In this document: piece after piece, positions 1-12,053 of the stretch
Position numbering within the stretch: the first letter of the stretch is position 1
Layout: every line of letters begins with the position of its first letter
The notes under the pieces: generated by a model
What the model was told of the DNA's origin: nothing
Database searches by the model: none
The model's input: the letters and a program-made list of their open reading frames with translations, nothing else
Assembly (NCBI RefSeq): GCF_016808095.1
Contig: NC_068970.1
Span: 16,164,501-16,228,500 of the forward strand
DNA: 64,000 nucleotides
DNA from: Vigna angularis
Taxonomy: Eukaryota; Streptophyta; Magnoliopsida; Fabales; Fabaceae
Direction of reading: 5' to 3'
Position numbers and translations under genes: made by a program

Positions 1-943
1 TCACGAAGTCTGTGTTGTCTCCGTAACCCTGGTCTGTTGCCACCAGGTATGCTCCATTCTCATCGCATAGGTTTTCTATAAGGCACTTTACCTGAACCAT
101 GGTTTAAATTAACATTGCATAATTAGTCAAATACTACACAATTTTTTTTTTCTATTATATAAATGCTTGTTTTATTGACCAAATAGCCTAACTTGTTTAA
201 CCAAGGAGCTATATTACATGTATAGTTATTAACATCCTAATTAACTGGTCAAACAATAAGTTCGTGACTTTTTCTCTGTGATGACATAGTCTAATCTTCG
301 GAAGTTGTCTTAGGAGAAACCTTAGTTATTGAAAAGAAATTTAAGAACAAACCTGATAGCATGTCCCACAGCCAACTCCATTCCTCCACAGCCCAGAGAC
401 TCCTGCCACACTTCCATCGTACCAATTCATCTTCCTTCCATATTCGCCAAATCCACAAGCTCCCGCTAAAATATGCATATACCATTGTGTTAAGTGATCA
501 CTTTGTATCTAAAATGTAAAAAGCATCATAAAAGAGAAGCATGCATCTTAACAGTACATTCTTCAAATATTTTTGCTAGAAAAAGAAAACAAGCATGCAA
601 TTGTTCTCCCTTCCCCTCCAAAACTACTTTGCAGGCTGGCTATAGCAAACCAATATGCTGCTGTCACATAATAAATATAAAATTATATGCAATCCAGAAT
701 TATCATTCATTTAGGATTTGACATAAAGAAAAAAAGAGAAACAGAAGGGGGAGAAAATGAGAGGATATGTACTGTCTGGAAATAAATAGATATATAGGAA
801 AGTCACGTACTTGGAGTCCCATAACCATCAGAAGTACTGTAAAAGGTTGCTCTCGATTTAGTATATTCCTGGCAGTAACACAGTGCAGGAAAGAGCAGTA
901 TGATACAAACAAGGCCAATTTGGTGCTTAAAGCTAAGCTCCAT
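1..943 (-). CDS. Expansin-like B protein, 5' part (3' end beyond window)
   Basis: Secreted wall protein of the expansin-like B family, usually about 250 aa; here only the first ~112 residues are inside the window. Exons read 811-943, 353-465 and 1-91 (minus), each with GT-AG borders and phases that close (133 + 113 nt = 82 codons). It starts with MELSFKHQ, then a hydrophobic signal peptide ending near CYCQ, followed by the six-stranded barrel (GH45-like) region with GACGFGEYGR, GSVAGVSGLWRNG and CGTCYQ. The intron positions match those of the complete paralogue at 16282-17634, so the two are tandem duplicates. It differs from the paralogue at a cysteine: SDGYGTP here, SPDCYGNP there. Expansin-like proteins have no proven wall-loosening activity. 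Family assignment is secure; which EXLB member it is cannot be told without the 3' half. Confidence 0.88.
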
Positions 944-1036
944 AATCACAGATTAAATTCCCAGGTAGAAGAGAGAGAGAGACGATAAACTAATGAAGTA
1001 TATGAGAATGGGATGAAAGAAAGCTATGGGGTGATG

Positions 1037-1044
1037 TATTTATA
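1037..1044 (-). promoter_or_regulatory. TATA box of the left expansin-like gene
   Basis: Reads TATAAATA on the minus strand, 94 bases upstream of the ATG at 943. The complete paralogue has the same TATAAATA about 100 bases upstream of its start, so the core promoter was duplicated with the gene. Confidence 0.6.
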
Positions 1045-1918
1045 GTACACAGTCTTAGTTCTAGATACATATAATATTGTGATACACCCCAGTTTTTCTC
1101 CACTTTGGCGTCTATTGTACATGCTAGAAGATTCAGACAACTGGATCAAAGAGATAAGGGTCCTTCATTACGCATATAATAATATCCGAAATCATTTCTA
1201 TATCATCAAAAGATCAACCCCTACACATGCCCTAATTAATAGCAAATTATACCATCATTTATTTAACCTTTTAAAATAATTCTGTAAACTGTCATTTTTA
1301 TTTAACCATTAGAAATAGTGATTTTCTTCTAAATAAAGTATCTGATGCATCATATAAATTGTTTGGGCATATTTTAATTACTGTAAGTTTTAGATGGCTA
1401 AAAGGTGCACGCGTTTTCTCTCACCAGACCACGACTGTTTCACGGTGGGTTAGGTAATATTTGTGTCGTACCTTAAGACAAAGTAAACTTGAATGCATGT
1501 GTTTGAGATATATGTTGGCATACGTGGATAAGATGAGGTTGATTTTCCAATTGTCTAAATTCTAATCGGATGAAGATCGGGTTGTGGACAACATTGAATA
1601 ATGAAAACAATACACTCTTCTGTATTTTTTATATTTGGAATCCTTATGTTATAAGTATGAAATATTGACCATGTTAATTGTAGACCGATGTTTATTTAAA
1701 AAATAAAATTGATTCGTCACTTTCTATGAGAGTTTCCTTTCCAGTCAGATTATAAATATTTATTTTATACAATTCTTCTAAATCACCTTAGTGCACTCTT
1801 TATTAATGAAGTAAAAAATGTTATATATAAGTAAATTATTAGTATTATTTTAAATAGTACATTGAACAATCTCATTACGCAAAGTAGTATATATATGTAC
1901 GCGATTAATCGCCAAAAG

Positions 1919-2069
1919 TATATATATATATATATATATATATCACATCTTGTAAGATTATTTCAACTTATCTTTTCCAAATTAAATAATTATTTAAATA
2001 ATTAAAGTAAATTATTTGTATTATTAAATAATTACGCAAAGAGTATATATGTATGCCATTAATCGCCAA

Positions 2070-2146
<77 letters not shown>
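1919..2146. repeat. (AT)n microsatellites
   Basis: Two pure TA tracts, 1919-1943 and 2072-2146, separated by sequence that repeats the phrase 'ttaatcgccaaa' before each tract. Reading frames over them are artefacts. Confidence 0.95.
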
Positions 2147-2149
<3 letters not shown>

Positions 2150-2151
<2 letters not shown>

Positions 2152-2930
2152 GTATGGCCCAGACGGCTATACATCACCTCACACCAAGCTAGTCGGACAA
2201 CCTCCGAGAGTAAGAAGCAGCTAAGTAATGATTGAACGTGGCATAATAAGAAGGTAAGACCGAACGATCAGGAGCATAGACGTCTGACCTTAGTCAATAA
2301 ACATGTTTTTTCTACAAGGGTTAAGGTAAATAGTAATTAGAGATATTGGGTTGTGATTAATGTTTCATTAATTTCAAACCCATGCCAAAAACTATAAATA
2401 TAAGTTAAAGGTAAGAGGTATTTATTGACATTTATTACCATTATGCTGACATCCCGATTTTCGACATGTCATGGTGTCAAAATTTTTAGTAAAATATTTT
2501 CATAAAACACTCCTTTAGATAATCAAACTTTATTTGATTAAAATGCGGAAGCAAAACATAAATATAAACGTTGTTTGTTTCAAATGAAAATCTCCAATAA
2601 TTTCTTTTAAAATAAAAGTATCAAGTATGAGACTTTTAAATAGAATAAATAGTCATTTCCTAAATAAAATATCCCAACTCTCGCGTCAGCTACTTCGATC
2701 CAGTCTTATCTGTAATGTCATCTACTCCCGTACAAGTACGATCATCGTATATGGAAACCACAATCACAACATGACAGAGTGAGCAATCAAAAATATCGTA
2801 TAGACAATTTAGTGACTTTAGCATCGGAGAACCTTTGGCAAGTACCCCTCCCAACGATGAAGTGAAGACGAAGACTTGAGTTAGCTACTCAAAAATTGTG
2901 TAGGTATTTAAAGTGACTCGACCTCATGCC
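2150..2930. repeat. LTR-retrotransposon remnants (Ty3/gypsy-like LTR pieces)
   Basis: No coding potential. The stretch holds LTR-like landmarks: a TATA-like 'ctataaata' followed by 'aaggtaagagg' near 2390-2415, and at about 2808-2850 the phrase 'tgactttagcatcggag' then '..aagtacccctcc'. The second phrase recurs at about 20920-20950 and resembles a motif I recall from the 3' part of plant Ty3/gypsy LTRs. No ends or target duplications were found, so the extent is approximate. Confidence 0.4.
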
Positions 2931-2931
2931 C

Positions 2932-2933
<2 letters not shown>

Positions 2934-2985
<52 letters not shown>
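2934..2985. repeat. (AT)n microsatellite
   Basis: Pure AT tract. The 600 bases to its right (about 2990-3630) show no gene; there is a short direct duplication 'ccatacaacac' near 3000-3022. Confidence 0.95.
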
Positions 2986-2987
<2 letters not shown>

Positions 2988-3639
2988 CTCATTTTAAAAC
3001 CATACAACACCATACAACACCAACATCTTCATCTCTTCATTCCTCTACTCTCATTGATCACATAAGGAGTCCATCTCTTTGAAGAAGCTTCATTAACTCA
3101 TCATGGAGATCATCTTATGTTGAAGGAGCTTCCTCAAAGCAATCTCCATCAATGTTGGTGTAGTTCAACACAATGTTGCATCCTAAATATCTCAATTTGA
3201 TTTAAAGAGTGAGTTGAATCCAAAGAAAAGGTACAAGTTGGCCACAAATCTAGGCAAAAATAACTTTGTTGTAGTTACAATGATGTTAGACAAATCACCA
3301 ATTTATTGGCTCACGTTAATTTAATTAAAAAATAATAATTTTGTTTATGTACTATCAATCTATTATACAATTTAAAATAATGTAACTTTTTGCATTAACT
3401 TTTTAGTAGGAAGAAAAAAAACAAAAGTTCATAGTGTTTCTAGTGAGAAAGGAAAATAAACTACCAAGAGAGGGTGAAGAAAAAACAAAAACAATTAATG
3501 AAGCTTGTGTAAGTATGATTAGATAACTAGCTTATAGAAGAGGTTTTATACCACATCTTATTTATTGAGATTTTCTTATTTAATATCATGAGTGAAAATT
3601 TTTGCTATGGATTTTCTTTGTGCTTGTTATTTTTGTTAT

Positions 3640-4760
3640 CAACTTAACAATTGATGAGTCTTTTGAGGGAGAATTCACTAGAAAGAGTCTTTATCTCATC
3701 TTTCATTGCTAACTCTCACTTAACATATTCATCTCTCTACATAGCCTCAACAAAATGCTTAGATTCACCATCATCAGTTAACAATAAGTAGTGTAATGAA
3801 GGAGAATACCTCTATGGTGCTACAATTGTTCTATTAACTCTTCTAATCATGATTTCAGGGGTTTCTGACTCTGTTATGTGTTCCGGTTTTGAATCAGGCT
3901 CTACCTCTATATTATGCCTTCAGTTGACTACATTACTTTCTGAAATTTCTTCTGATGATACTTGCTCTGGTGTTGCATTTTCTGATTCTACAGTTCTACC
4001 TTTATAGAACATGTTTTCATTAAAAGTAACATTTCTACTTCTGATAATTTTCTTGTTTTGGTCATCCCAAAACTTTTAACCATACATGTCAGATCCATAG
4101 CCAATGATCGGTTTGCCTTAGGATCCAATATATCTCTACTATTAGAGTCCAATTGAATATATGAAGCACAACCAAAGACTTTCAAGTGTGAAAGACTTAC
4201 CTCATTTGATACCATATCTCTTCTGGTAACTTATAATGTAAAGAAACTGATGATCCTCTATTTATAAGATAGGTTGTTGTGTTTATTGCATCTGCCCAAA
4301 ATAACTTAAGTAGTCTTAAGTAAATTTTCATACATCTTATACTCTCTCATTTAAGGTTATGTTTATTTTTTCTGTCACATCATTTCTTCTGATGTTCATG
4401 GAACTGTAATGATCATTTTGATCTTATTCTCTAAACAAAACTCTTTGAATTCATTAATGTCATATTCTCCACCATTATCATACTTCTAACATTTAACTCT
4501 TAAATTTCTTAAATTTGTTTGAGTCTCAACCTCTTTTTCTACCTTTTAAACTCTATACTTGTATGTATTTTGCTTCCATGAACTCATGTTGTTAATTGTA
4601 TCATTCTTTTGGCCTAAGTTGAGAAATGTCTATGCCAACACTAAATAACGCTTGTCCAGTCTTTTGTCATGCCAAAAGTTTGTATTACTCCTGTAACCAA
4701 TTTTTCAAAATCAATTATCTTCATTGTTTGTTCTACATATACTTTTTAAGTCTCTCCATC
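3640..4760 (-). pseudogene. Degenerate Ty1/copia pol fragment (integrase end to start of RT)
   Basis: On the minus strand, broken frames spell copia polyprotein pieces in the right order. Near 4300-4250 is integrase 'LFWADAINTTTYLINR'. At 4215-3988 is an open stretch with 'SHLKVFGCASYIQLDSNSRD', the integrase/connection region. Near 3780-3650 comes a decayed start of reverse transcriptase ('SKHFVEAM'). Multiple stops and frameshifts; no LTRs identified. It is a dead remnant unlike the two copia elements at 51-61 kb. Confidence 0.75.
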
Positions 4761-4764
4761 GTAT

Positions 4765-5754
4765 AGATACACATTCAAATTTAGCTCATTCGGAAGACTT
4801 TTCCGTCCTCCATCCTATCTCCCCGCTACTTTTTTTCTTTTTTTTTTAACTATAATCCCCTTAAGAAACTAGATTGAAGGATAAATAATAAAATTGGTAA
4901 ATAAAAGGGCTGAATTAATAAGACACCCTTGAAACAAAAGGATAATTGTTTATATTTTTCTAAAGACTAAATTTTCTTTTGCTTGGTGATATAGTACGTA
5001 AAAGTTTAAATACAACACATAAGTGATTATTTTAAAATGTCATACTGACCATGTAATCAGCAATTAAGGTGTTGGAGATTTAACAAAGAAATATAATTTT
5101 GGAGGATTAAAATTAAACTTAACAATATCTTAATATATTAAAAACAATTACTTATATCTATTTATAATTTAACTTAATTATAATTAACCTGCTAAATCTT
5201 TGTATTCCTTGTTTGGTACAGAGTCATATTTTCCATTCACACAAAATTTAAATAAAAAAGCATGAAATAATAACATTAGTTTAAAGGCTATAATATAAAT
5301 AGATAAATGAAAGAACGCACACGCAACTAGGTTGATTATTTCTATTCTATACAACTACAGTTTGATTATGACTCAAAAGTTCTACTGCGAAAAAAGTGTA
5401 TAACGTGCAAGTTTATTTTTGTTATAATGAACCCACAGATTCATTCTTTTGTTCCATCCGATCAAATCGTAATTGCATGGGACTGGATCAGGTCAAATAG
5501 AAAATCTCATGAAAAAATTAGTCTCTAATAATGTTAACGTGTAAGGCAAGTGTATCTATTTTTATTATTATTATTAATTGCTGTTGTTTCTGTTAGTGGT
5601 CGTAAATCGTTTCATAGATTTTAAACTATTTGAGACTTTTTAATTACTTTTTTAAATCTGTATTTGTATTTAATTGGATTTTTTCCTTAATTATTCTTAT
5701 GGAAAATTAACTTTCAAGTTATGAGTGTGAATTTGCAGTAAGATTTGTAGGAAG
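4765..5754. other. Intergenic, nothing recognised
   Basis: AT-rich DNA without convincing reading frames, RNA genes or element ends. Confidence 0.5.
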
Positions 5755-6207
5755 GTTCAACACACACATAAGATCACCGCACTGATAATATATTGTCCGT
5801 TTTGGGCTAAGTCCTCATGAATTTGCTTTTTGTATCACTAAAGGTCTCTTACCAATGGAGGTATCTTATGTGTATATAAACTCATGTTCATCTCTTATTT
5901 TGTCTAATGTGGGACTTTGTTTGTACCCAATATCTTTCCCTCAAACAAAGGACTATGGTTCTCCTACCTTCACCTCCCCTACAGCGGAAGTCTTTTCTTA
6001 TCCTTGAGTACACCATGGTCAACATTGACCATCTCCTTGCCCTCTTTCACAATCCATAGTCAAACCACTGAGCATCTCTTGCTCTCCACCTCTCATGACT
6101 CATCTGGCTATTTGGCACTGACCACCTTCTAGGGCTTCACCTGATCACAGAGGGACATATTCGTCTGAGCCCGGTCACCAGACCTGAACCATGGACTCTA
6201 ATACCTG
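5755..6207 (-). mobile_element. TRIM-like miniature LTR element, partial, reversed
   Basis: On the minus strand, 'AGGTATTAGAGTCC' at about 6194-6207 resembles a tRNA-Met primer site (TGGTATCAGAG). It is followed by a GC-richer non-coding middle, then at about 5920-5755 an LTR-like stretch containing 'AAAGTCCCACATTAGAC', similar to the TRIM LTR at 22.8 kb ('TCACATCGACTAAAGATAAG'). The second LTR expected to the right of 6207 was not seen, so it is truncated. The plus-strand frame at 5917-6132 is not a gene. Confidence 0.45.
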
Positions 6208-7365
6208 TTTGAAAAGAATAAAAGATGTATATTGTTACTCTTGCCAACTGAGTACGTTTATTAAAATTAAAGAGGCTATTAAATAACACTCACATAACAG
6301 ATGAAACAAAATGTATACAAGTGATAACGACTAAAGAATAAAAAGTGCCTAAAAATTAAGAATTATTAATAAAATATCTCTTCAAGTACAGAATAATGTT
6401 TAGAGAAATTAGTGGAAGAGACATTTTAACAAATTTAAAAGTAAATAAAAGAAATCATTTGTTAGAATTAATAGGTTACTTTTTACATGTATATGCATAG
6501 ATGAAGCGACAAGTTTAACAAATTTTAAAAAAAAAAAATCATTTGGCGCTTCTGCAAGCGTTTTGTCTCAATATCTACGTCTTCTGTGACGTGGTAGAAG
6601 TGTCACTCGAATATATTATAAGTTGCAAAGGTATAACAAACATTTTTTTTGTCATTCAGGCTAATGAATTGACTTTATTTTTTTATGAGCAAAAATAAAA
6701 CTTTATAAAATAATAGAAAACTAGAATGTAATTCAGTTATGTACAAATGACTATATCTTATATAACCATAAGATTTTCTCCGACCAAATTAGAGACCTTA
6801 TGAATACACAAGTTTTCAACAAAAAGACATTTATCTAACTTGAAGTTACAATCTAAGATGCAAAAAGATGTAACTCTATATTGTAGCATGGGTGAAAATA
6901 CAACTACACCGTGGTTCATTGCATCCACTCATTCACTCCATAACTTGTGATAAAAAAAAGAAAAAAGTGCAGTCCCTAATTTCCTTTAATCTTTCAGTAC
7001 TTTCATGTATACATACTAGAACACATGCATACATTGAGCGCAATTGTAATAAACATAATCCCTAATACATTCTGCAATGTACTTAGCGTTATCTATATTC
7101 ATTTTTTAAACAATTTTTCCCACAACCTTTGTATGCTCCCTGCATATTATTTACAATAGAATAAGAGAAGACGAAAGATAAAGAGTTTGAGGTGGTTGAT
7201 GCGATAATAGTGACAACAGTGAAGGACGAGTAAGAGGGACAAGGAAGAAAAAAAAGAGGAAAAAGCTGGAAAAAGAACAAAGAAAGAGAAAAAGAAGAAA
7301 AAACAAAGGAGAAGGAGACCTGATCCAAAATTTGTTAATAGTTATTGGCATTCAAACATCTTTCT
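6208..7365. other. Intergenic, nothing recognised
   Basis: AT-rich. A purine-rich tract (about 7190-7320, plus strand) creates low-complexity minus-strand frames rich in Ser, Phe and Leu that I do not call as genes. Confidence 0.5.
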
Positions 7366-7551
7366 AGGGGTGGACAAAGTATACTCCACTGCACTATAGT
7401 ATAAAAAATTGTAATTAACTATAAAACAGTTCGTCTGAACTAAACTGAACTAAAAATAGTTCGGGTGAACTGAACTGCACTAGTTTTTAGTCCACTCATA
7501 GTGCAGTTCAGTAAACTAATTTTTAGTTTACTTATAATACATGCAGTAATC

Positions 7552-7896
7552 CTGTTGCACAGTACTGCTTTTCATTCCAAACTGGACCAACCATGTCAAT
7601 ATGTAGCCATTGAACCTTTTCATCAACGAACTGTAAAAAACACAATTGAACTTTAGTTCAACAGGACAAATTAGAAAGGTTACAACATTTTCTAGAACTT
7701 GTATTAGAAATAAAATAGTTATCGGTCAAATCTAACACTTGCGAAATATTAAACTATACACCAATACATTATGATTTATGTAACTGTAGATTCAGATTCT
7801 TAGCACCATACCTTTACAGCACTCAGCACCCTGGTTACAAGCATACACCAGAGCATCTGCAAGAGTAAGCCTACCCTCTGCATCTGTGTTATTGAC
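7552..7896 (-). pseudogene. Captured fragment of leucine aminopeptidase (two exons)
   Basis: Two exon-sized pieces of M17 leucine aminopeptidase, a metallopeptidase of plastid and cytosol. The upstream piece (7896-7812) reads VNNTDAEGRLTLADALVYAC, the family signature with the metal and active-site residues (NTDAEGR). It has AG at its 5' side and GT at its 3' side. The downstream piece (7630 to about 7552) reads FVDEKVQWLHIDMVGPVWNE, the C-terminal region, preceded by a polypyrimidine-AG acceptor. The real gene has more coding sequence between and around these pieces, so this cannot make an enzyme. Position next to the hAT end suggests capture by the transposon. Confidence 0.85.
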
Positions 7897-8419
7897 CTAT
7901 AAAAGAGATTAATCAAACCAAGGTCATACTCTTGTGCAATTATATAGATCTCATTGGTCAAACTTGAAAGCATAGACTTGCATCATACACAGGGATATAA
8001 AGGATTCCCTCAACTGGAAAAAAAGATATGATATAATTTAAAAACTGAGAAGAATGAGAGAGGAATGAAAAAGCACAATATAGTTCTCTTAGAATTAACT
8101 GAACTAAAAATCTAATAAGTTCAGTTTTAAAATCTGAACTATAAAATAATATATTTAACTTTTAGTAAAAATGGATTAGTTTTTTTAGTATAACATCAAG
8201 CTGACCTTACTACACACATTCATCAAAAAATTAAAAACAATTCAAATTCACCATTATATTCATATTTGTCTACATATTTCAAATATAATCCACAATCTAT
8301 CTTTAGATTTAATGTTTTTACTTTATTGGATCACAAAACTAAAGAGATACATGACAGAAATAAATGACATCAAAGACACAGTATGAAAAAGGTTGAAAAA
8401 AAAATTGTATGAAACATAC

Positions 8420-8471
8420 GCAGGGATTATTGCAAGTCCTATCTCTGGCAAACCCATGAGAGCATTTTCTC
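8420..8471 (-). pseudogene. Captured single exon of an enoyl-CoA hydratase-like gene
   Basis: The 52-base block encodes ENALMGLPEIGLAIIP, the conserved crotonase-fold segment GLPE.GLAIIPG of plant enoyl-CoA/methylglutaconyl-CoA hydratases. It is bordered by 'TATAG' (acceptor) upstream and 'GTATGT' (donor) downstream on the minus strand. Nothing else of the gene is present nearby. The shortness limits certainty about which hydratase it came from. Confidence 0.7.
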
Positions 8472-8574
8472 CTATACCATGAAAGAACAAAGAAGTGAAG
8501 AAAATGTCTGACACTGGCGTCACATACAATGTAAAATGTAATGATCAATTGAACAGGTGTTATATTGTACTCAC

Positions 8575-8621
8575 AAAATCAACTCCGATGGTGCTTATGT
8601 AGCTCTCAATGTATGAATCAT
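8575..8621 (-). pseudogene. Captured single exon of a RAB GTPase (RABD/Rab1-like)
   Basis: A 47-base block encodes DDSYIESYISTIGVDF, the effector (switch I) segment of Rab1/RABD small GTPases. It is flanked on the minus strand by 'ACAAG' (acceptor) and 'GTGAGTAC' (donor). I recall that plant RABD genes have a small exon with these borders. No P-loop or other G-motifs are present, so it is an isolated exon with intronic flanks, best explained by capture of genomic DNA. Confidence 0.8.
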
Positions 8622-10480
8622 CTTGTAGCACAACATTGAAATTAACATTAAAAGTAGTAATTTTAAAAAACAATATTGAGCATTTGTGTACTGTCTCCAA
8701 GACAAAACAACATGAAAAACAAAGCATTAAGTTTATAGTCTTACGCACATGTACTTTAGATAACTAACAAATTGTGGCAAAGCTTCAATCATCCAAATTA
8801 ATAGCAGCACTTGAAGGTCCCACTTCATCTTGAGAGGTTATCTCTACAAAAATAAATTAAATATTTCATAATTTTTGAACACTTAAAATATAAATTAAAA
8901 AATATATAAATTTGTCATATAATCCCACATTGCTCAAATTTATCAAGTTCTTTAGGATCCTCATCAAAAAGTATAGAGAAAGGTGTTCCTTTTAACCAAT
9001 CTTGTGTGCAAACAAGCACTTCCACTATTTTAGGCGTTAGGCAACTACGATAAGGACTAACCACTCTTCCTCCTGTACTGAATGCACACTCTGATGCTAC
9101 GATAGAGATAGGAATGGCTAACACCTCTCGAGCCATATTCGCAAGGATAGGAAATCTAGTCGAGTTGACTTTCCACCAATGTAAAATATCAAGCTCAACT
9201 GACTTCATATAAGGTTCAAGATCCTCTCTCAAATATTTATCAAGCTTTGATATATAATCAAATCTACGTCTTGTAGCTCTTAAGTAGAAACTCATGTCAT
9301 GAGTCATCATCATCATCTAGTTGAGATTCTTGTTGGCTACTTTGAGAACCCTCCTCAATACCTTGATATTGTTCCTAAAGTGTTTTTAAGGATGACAATA
9401 ATTTTGATTTCAATTCATTGGCCATACTAGATTCAAATAGGTAGTCAATGAAGTAATTAACAAAATCCAACTTACTTCAAGGGTTAAGCACAACAACAAT
9501 CAATAATAAAATATTAATTTCATTAGGATTTCCCCAATATTTTTCATATTTGCCCTTCATCCTGATTGCCATCAATTTTATGCTCAGATCACTACTCTCA
9601 GAATATTGTCGGTTCCTTTTACCAATTCCAAACACCTCTTTCATATACATATGACTGGTGACATAAGAAGAACCAGAAATGCGTAGGGTAGAGTCATAAA
9701 ACATCTTTATAAATGGTAGAATAGACCTCGAATATTCCCAATCCTCTTCTAATGGCACACCACCATTACTTTTGGCCATTTCAACACTAAATTTCTTATC
9801 TTGCATATCTAGCAAGACAAAGGCATCTTTGTACTTCAAGCTTGTCTCTAACATTAAGTAAGTTGAATTCCACCTTGTTTCAACATTGTCGCAACCGGAA
9901 TCGCGACGGGACGACGATCCAAAAAGAAACAGGTTTTGAAAAAAGATTTTGGAGTTGCCACCATAGTTTATTCTGGAAAACTACGGAAAAACCATAAAAT
10001 AATAAGACACGGTCCACGAAAACCAGATTCTGGGTTCGGGAGTCGGTTACGCGTAGGGAAGGTGTTAGCACCCTACAACGCCTGCCCTAAGGCAGTACCT
10101 TTAACTAAATGCACAAATATGATGTGGTTTTCAAAATGTTTAACTATTCCCTAAAATAAAATTCTAAATAAACAAAATATATTTTTTTAGTTTTTTGGGC
10201 CCAACAAGGATTGACCTTGCTCCTACGTATTCTCATTCAAAATGAGAAATCAGGGTTACATAGTTCTTTCAGAAACTGCTTGAAAATTAGTTTTGAAATT
10301 GGTTTGAGATTTGTTTGAGGAAATTGCTTTGGATGAATTTGGATTTCTGGGGAAATGAACCTGACAAGGTCTAGCCTTGCTCCTACGTATCTCCACTTTT
10401 GATGGAGAATCAAGGATCACGTAGTTCTGGCTGAGAGATTACTTGTAGTTTGGGAATATTTTAGTATTTTTAATAAAGAA

Positions 10481-10755
10481 GGAAAAGGTTTTCTAGCACA
10501 AGGCCTACACGAGCGGTCGCACGTGTGCTTAAAACCTTTTCAAAATATTTTTATTTGATTTTAAACTTTTGTAAAAAAAGGAAAAGGTTTTTTAGCACAA
10601 GGCCTACGCGAGCGGTCGCACGTGTGCTTAAAACCTTTTCAAAATATTTTTATTTGATTTTTAACTTTTGTAAAAGAAAAGGAAAAGATTTTCAGCACAA
10701 GGCCTACGCGAGCGGTCGCACGTGTGCTTAAACCTTTTCAAAATATTTTTATAAA
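10481..10755. repeat. Three tandem ~100-bp repeats in the solo LTR
   Basis: Units begin 'ggaaaaggtt' or 'ggaaaagatt' at 10481, 10580 and 10691. Each contains 'agcacaaggcctac', 'gagcggtcgcacgtgtgctt' and a T-rich tail. Confidence 0.9.
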
Positions 10756-10884
10756 TTCTTTTTATTTAAACTATAAATATTGTATTATTAAATATATATT
10801 TTAAGATAAGTAGATGTCTAAAATAAATAAATAGAACAAAATAAAATAAGAAATAAAATAAATAAACAAAAGAAATGGGAATGG

Positions 10885-11545
10885 GTGAACGGACGTTGGG
10901 GACAGATTCAGAATAACGAGCGTTCGTTGGGGAGAGAACGAACGTTCGTTGGGAATATAACGGACGTTTAGAAATGGAAACTGAATGACGAGCGTTCGTT
11001 GGGGAGAGAACGAACGTTCGTTGGGGGAAAGATGGCAAACGGACGCTAAATAACGAGCGTTCGTTGTGGGATATGGCGAACAGACGCTAAATAACGAAAG
11101 GTGAATAACGAGCGCTCATTGAGGAAAGATGGCGAACGGACGCCTGGAACGAACGCTGAATAACGAGCGCTCGTTGGGTAAAGATGGCGAACGGACGCTA
11201 AATAACGAGCGTTCGTTGTGGGGAGATAGCGAACGGACGTTGGGGATGAAAGCCTAATAACGAGCGTTCGCTGGGAAAATGGCGAATGGACGCTAGATAA
11301 CGAGCGTTCGTTGTGTGGAGATGTCGAACGGACGTTGGGGATGAAAGCCTAATAACGAGCGCTCGCTGGGAAAATGGCGAACGGACGCTAAATAACGAGC
11401 GTTCGTTGTGGGGAGATAGCGAACGGACGTTGGGGATGAAAGCCTAATAACGAGCGCTCGTTGGAAAAATGGCGAATGGACGCTAGATAACGAGCGTTCG
11501 TTGTGTGGAGATGGCTAGCGGACGCTAAATAACGAGCGTTCCAAA
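10885..11545. repeat. GC-richer minisatellite in the solo LTR
   Basis: About a dozen imperfect copies of a ~50-bp unit built from 'gaacggacg', 'taacgagcgttcgttg' and a purine spacer. Neighbouring units alternate between 'ctaaataacgag' and 'cctaataacgag' types, so the higher-order period is about 100 bp. Several copies contain the palindrome AACGAACGTTCGTT. CpG density is far above the surroundings. Confidence 0.9.
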
Positions 11546-11619
11546 AGAGGCCTAAGGTTCCTGGACGTACGCTCATTTCTGGGCCTGGCCCACATGGTCA
11601 ATTTCTAACCTAGAATTTT

Positions 11620-12053
11620 CTAGGGGTTCAGGAGGTTCATCCTCATTCCCACTCCCCAGCTCACGTCTTCTCTAGAGACCCAAGGTCTCCTGCTCTGCAC
11701 CACGAACTCACCGCCACCTCTACCATATCCGGCCACCGTCACCTCAACCAGAACACGCCTTGACCTCGCCGGCGACAACTCGCGCCACCAGAACCCACCA
11801 CCAGCCACGACGCCACCTTCTCCACTTTTCTCTTTTCGAAAACAGCGATCTCCAGGGAGGGTCTTCCTCCGCCGCACATGTGCCAATATTTCTTCAAATC
11901 GATCGTCGCGAAACGTCGTCTATGGCGTCGCCAGTAGCGTCGTCTATGGCGTCGCCAGTAGCGTCGCCTGCCGCCGAAGCCGTCGTCCGATTCACCGAGA
12001 AAAAGCACAGAGAACCTTCTCCTCTTCCCCTCAGCACCACTATCCTAATCTAG
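11620..12053. other. GC-rich segment of the solo LTR, no gene supported
   Basis: Long frames exist on both strands (for example 11760-12053 plus, 11739-12008 minus). The composition is GC-rich and there is a direct repeat of 18 bases ('tcgtctatggcgtcgccagt' type) near 11916-11962. The overlapping frames show no recognisable domain and I treat them as chance. 12054-12960 is non-coding LTR sequence. Confidence 0.5.

Noticed and set aside
1968..2235. Frames of alternating Tyr and Ile on both strands over TA repeats
   Set aside because: Pure translation of an (AT)n microsatellite; the same applies to 24126-24384.
7089..7351. Ser/Phe/Leu-rich membrane-like proteins
   Set aside because: Produced by a low-complexity purine tract; two overlapping frames read equally well.
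8560..8748. A complete small protein ending in the RAB segment
   Set aside because: The upstream part is intronic and a splice acceptor directly precedes the RAB exon; only 8575-8621 is coding-derived.
11620..12053. Possible GC-rich gene with Arg/Ala-rich protein
   Set aside because: Long frames exist on both strands because of GC content; no domain, and the segment lies inside a solo LTR.
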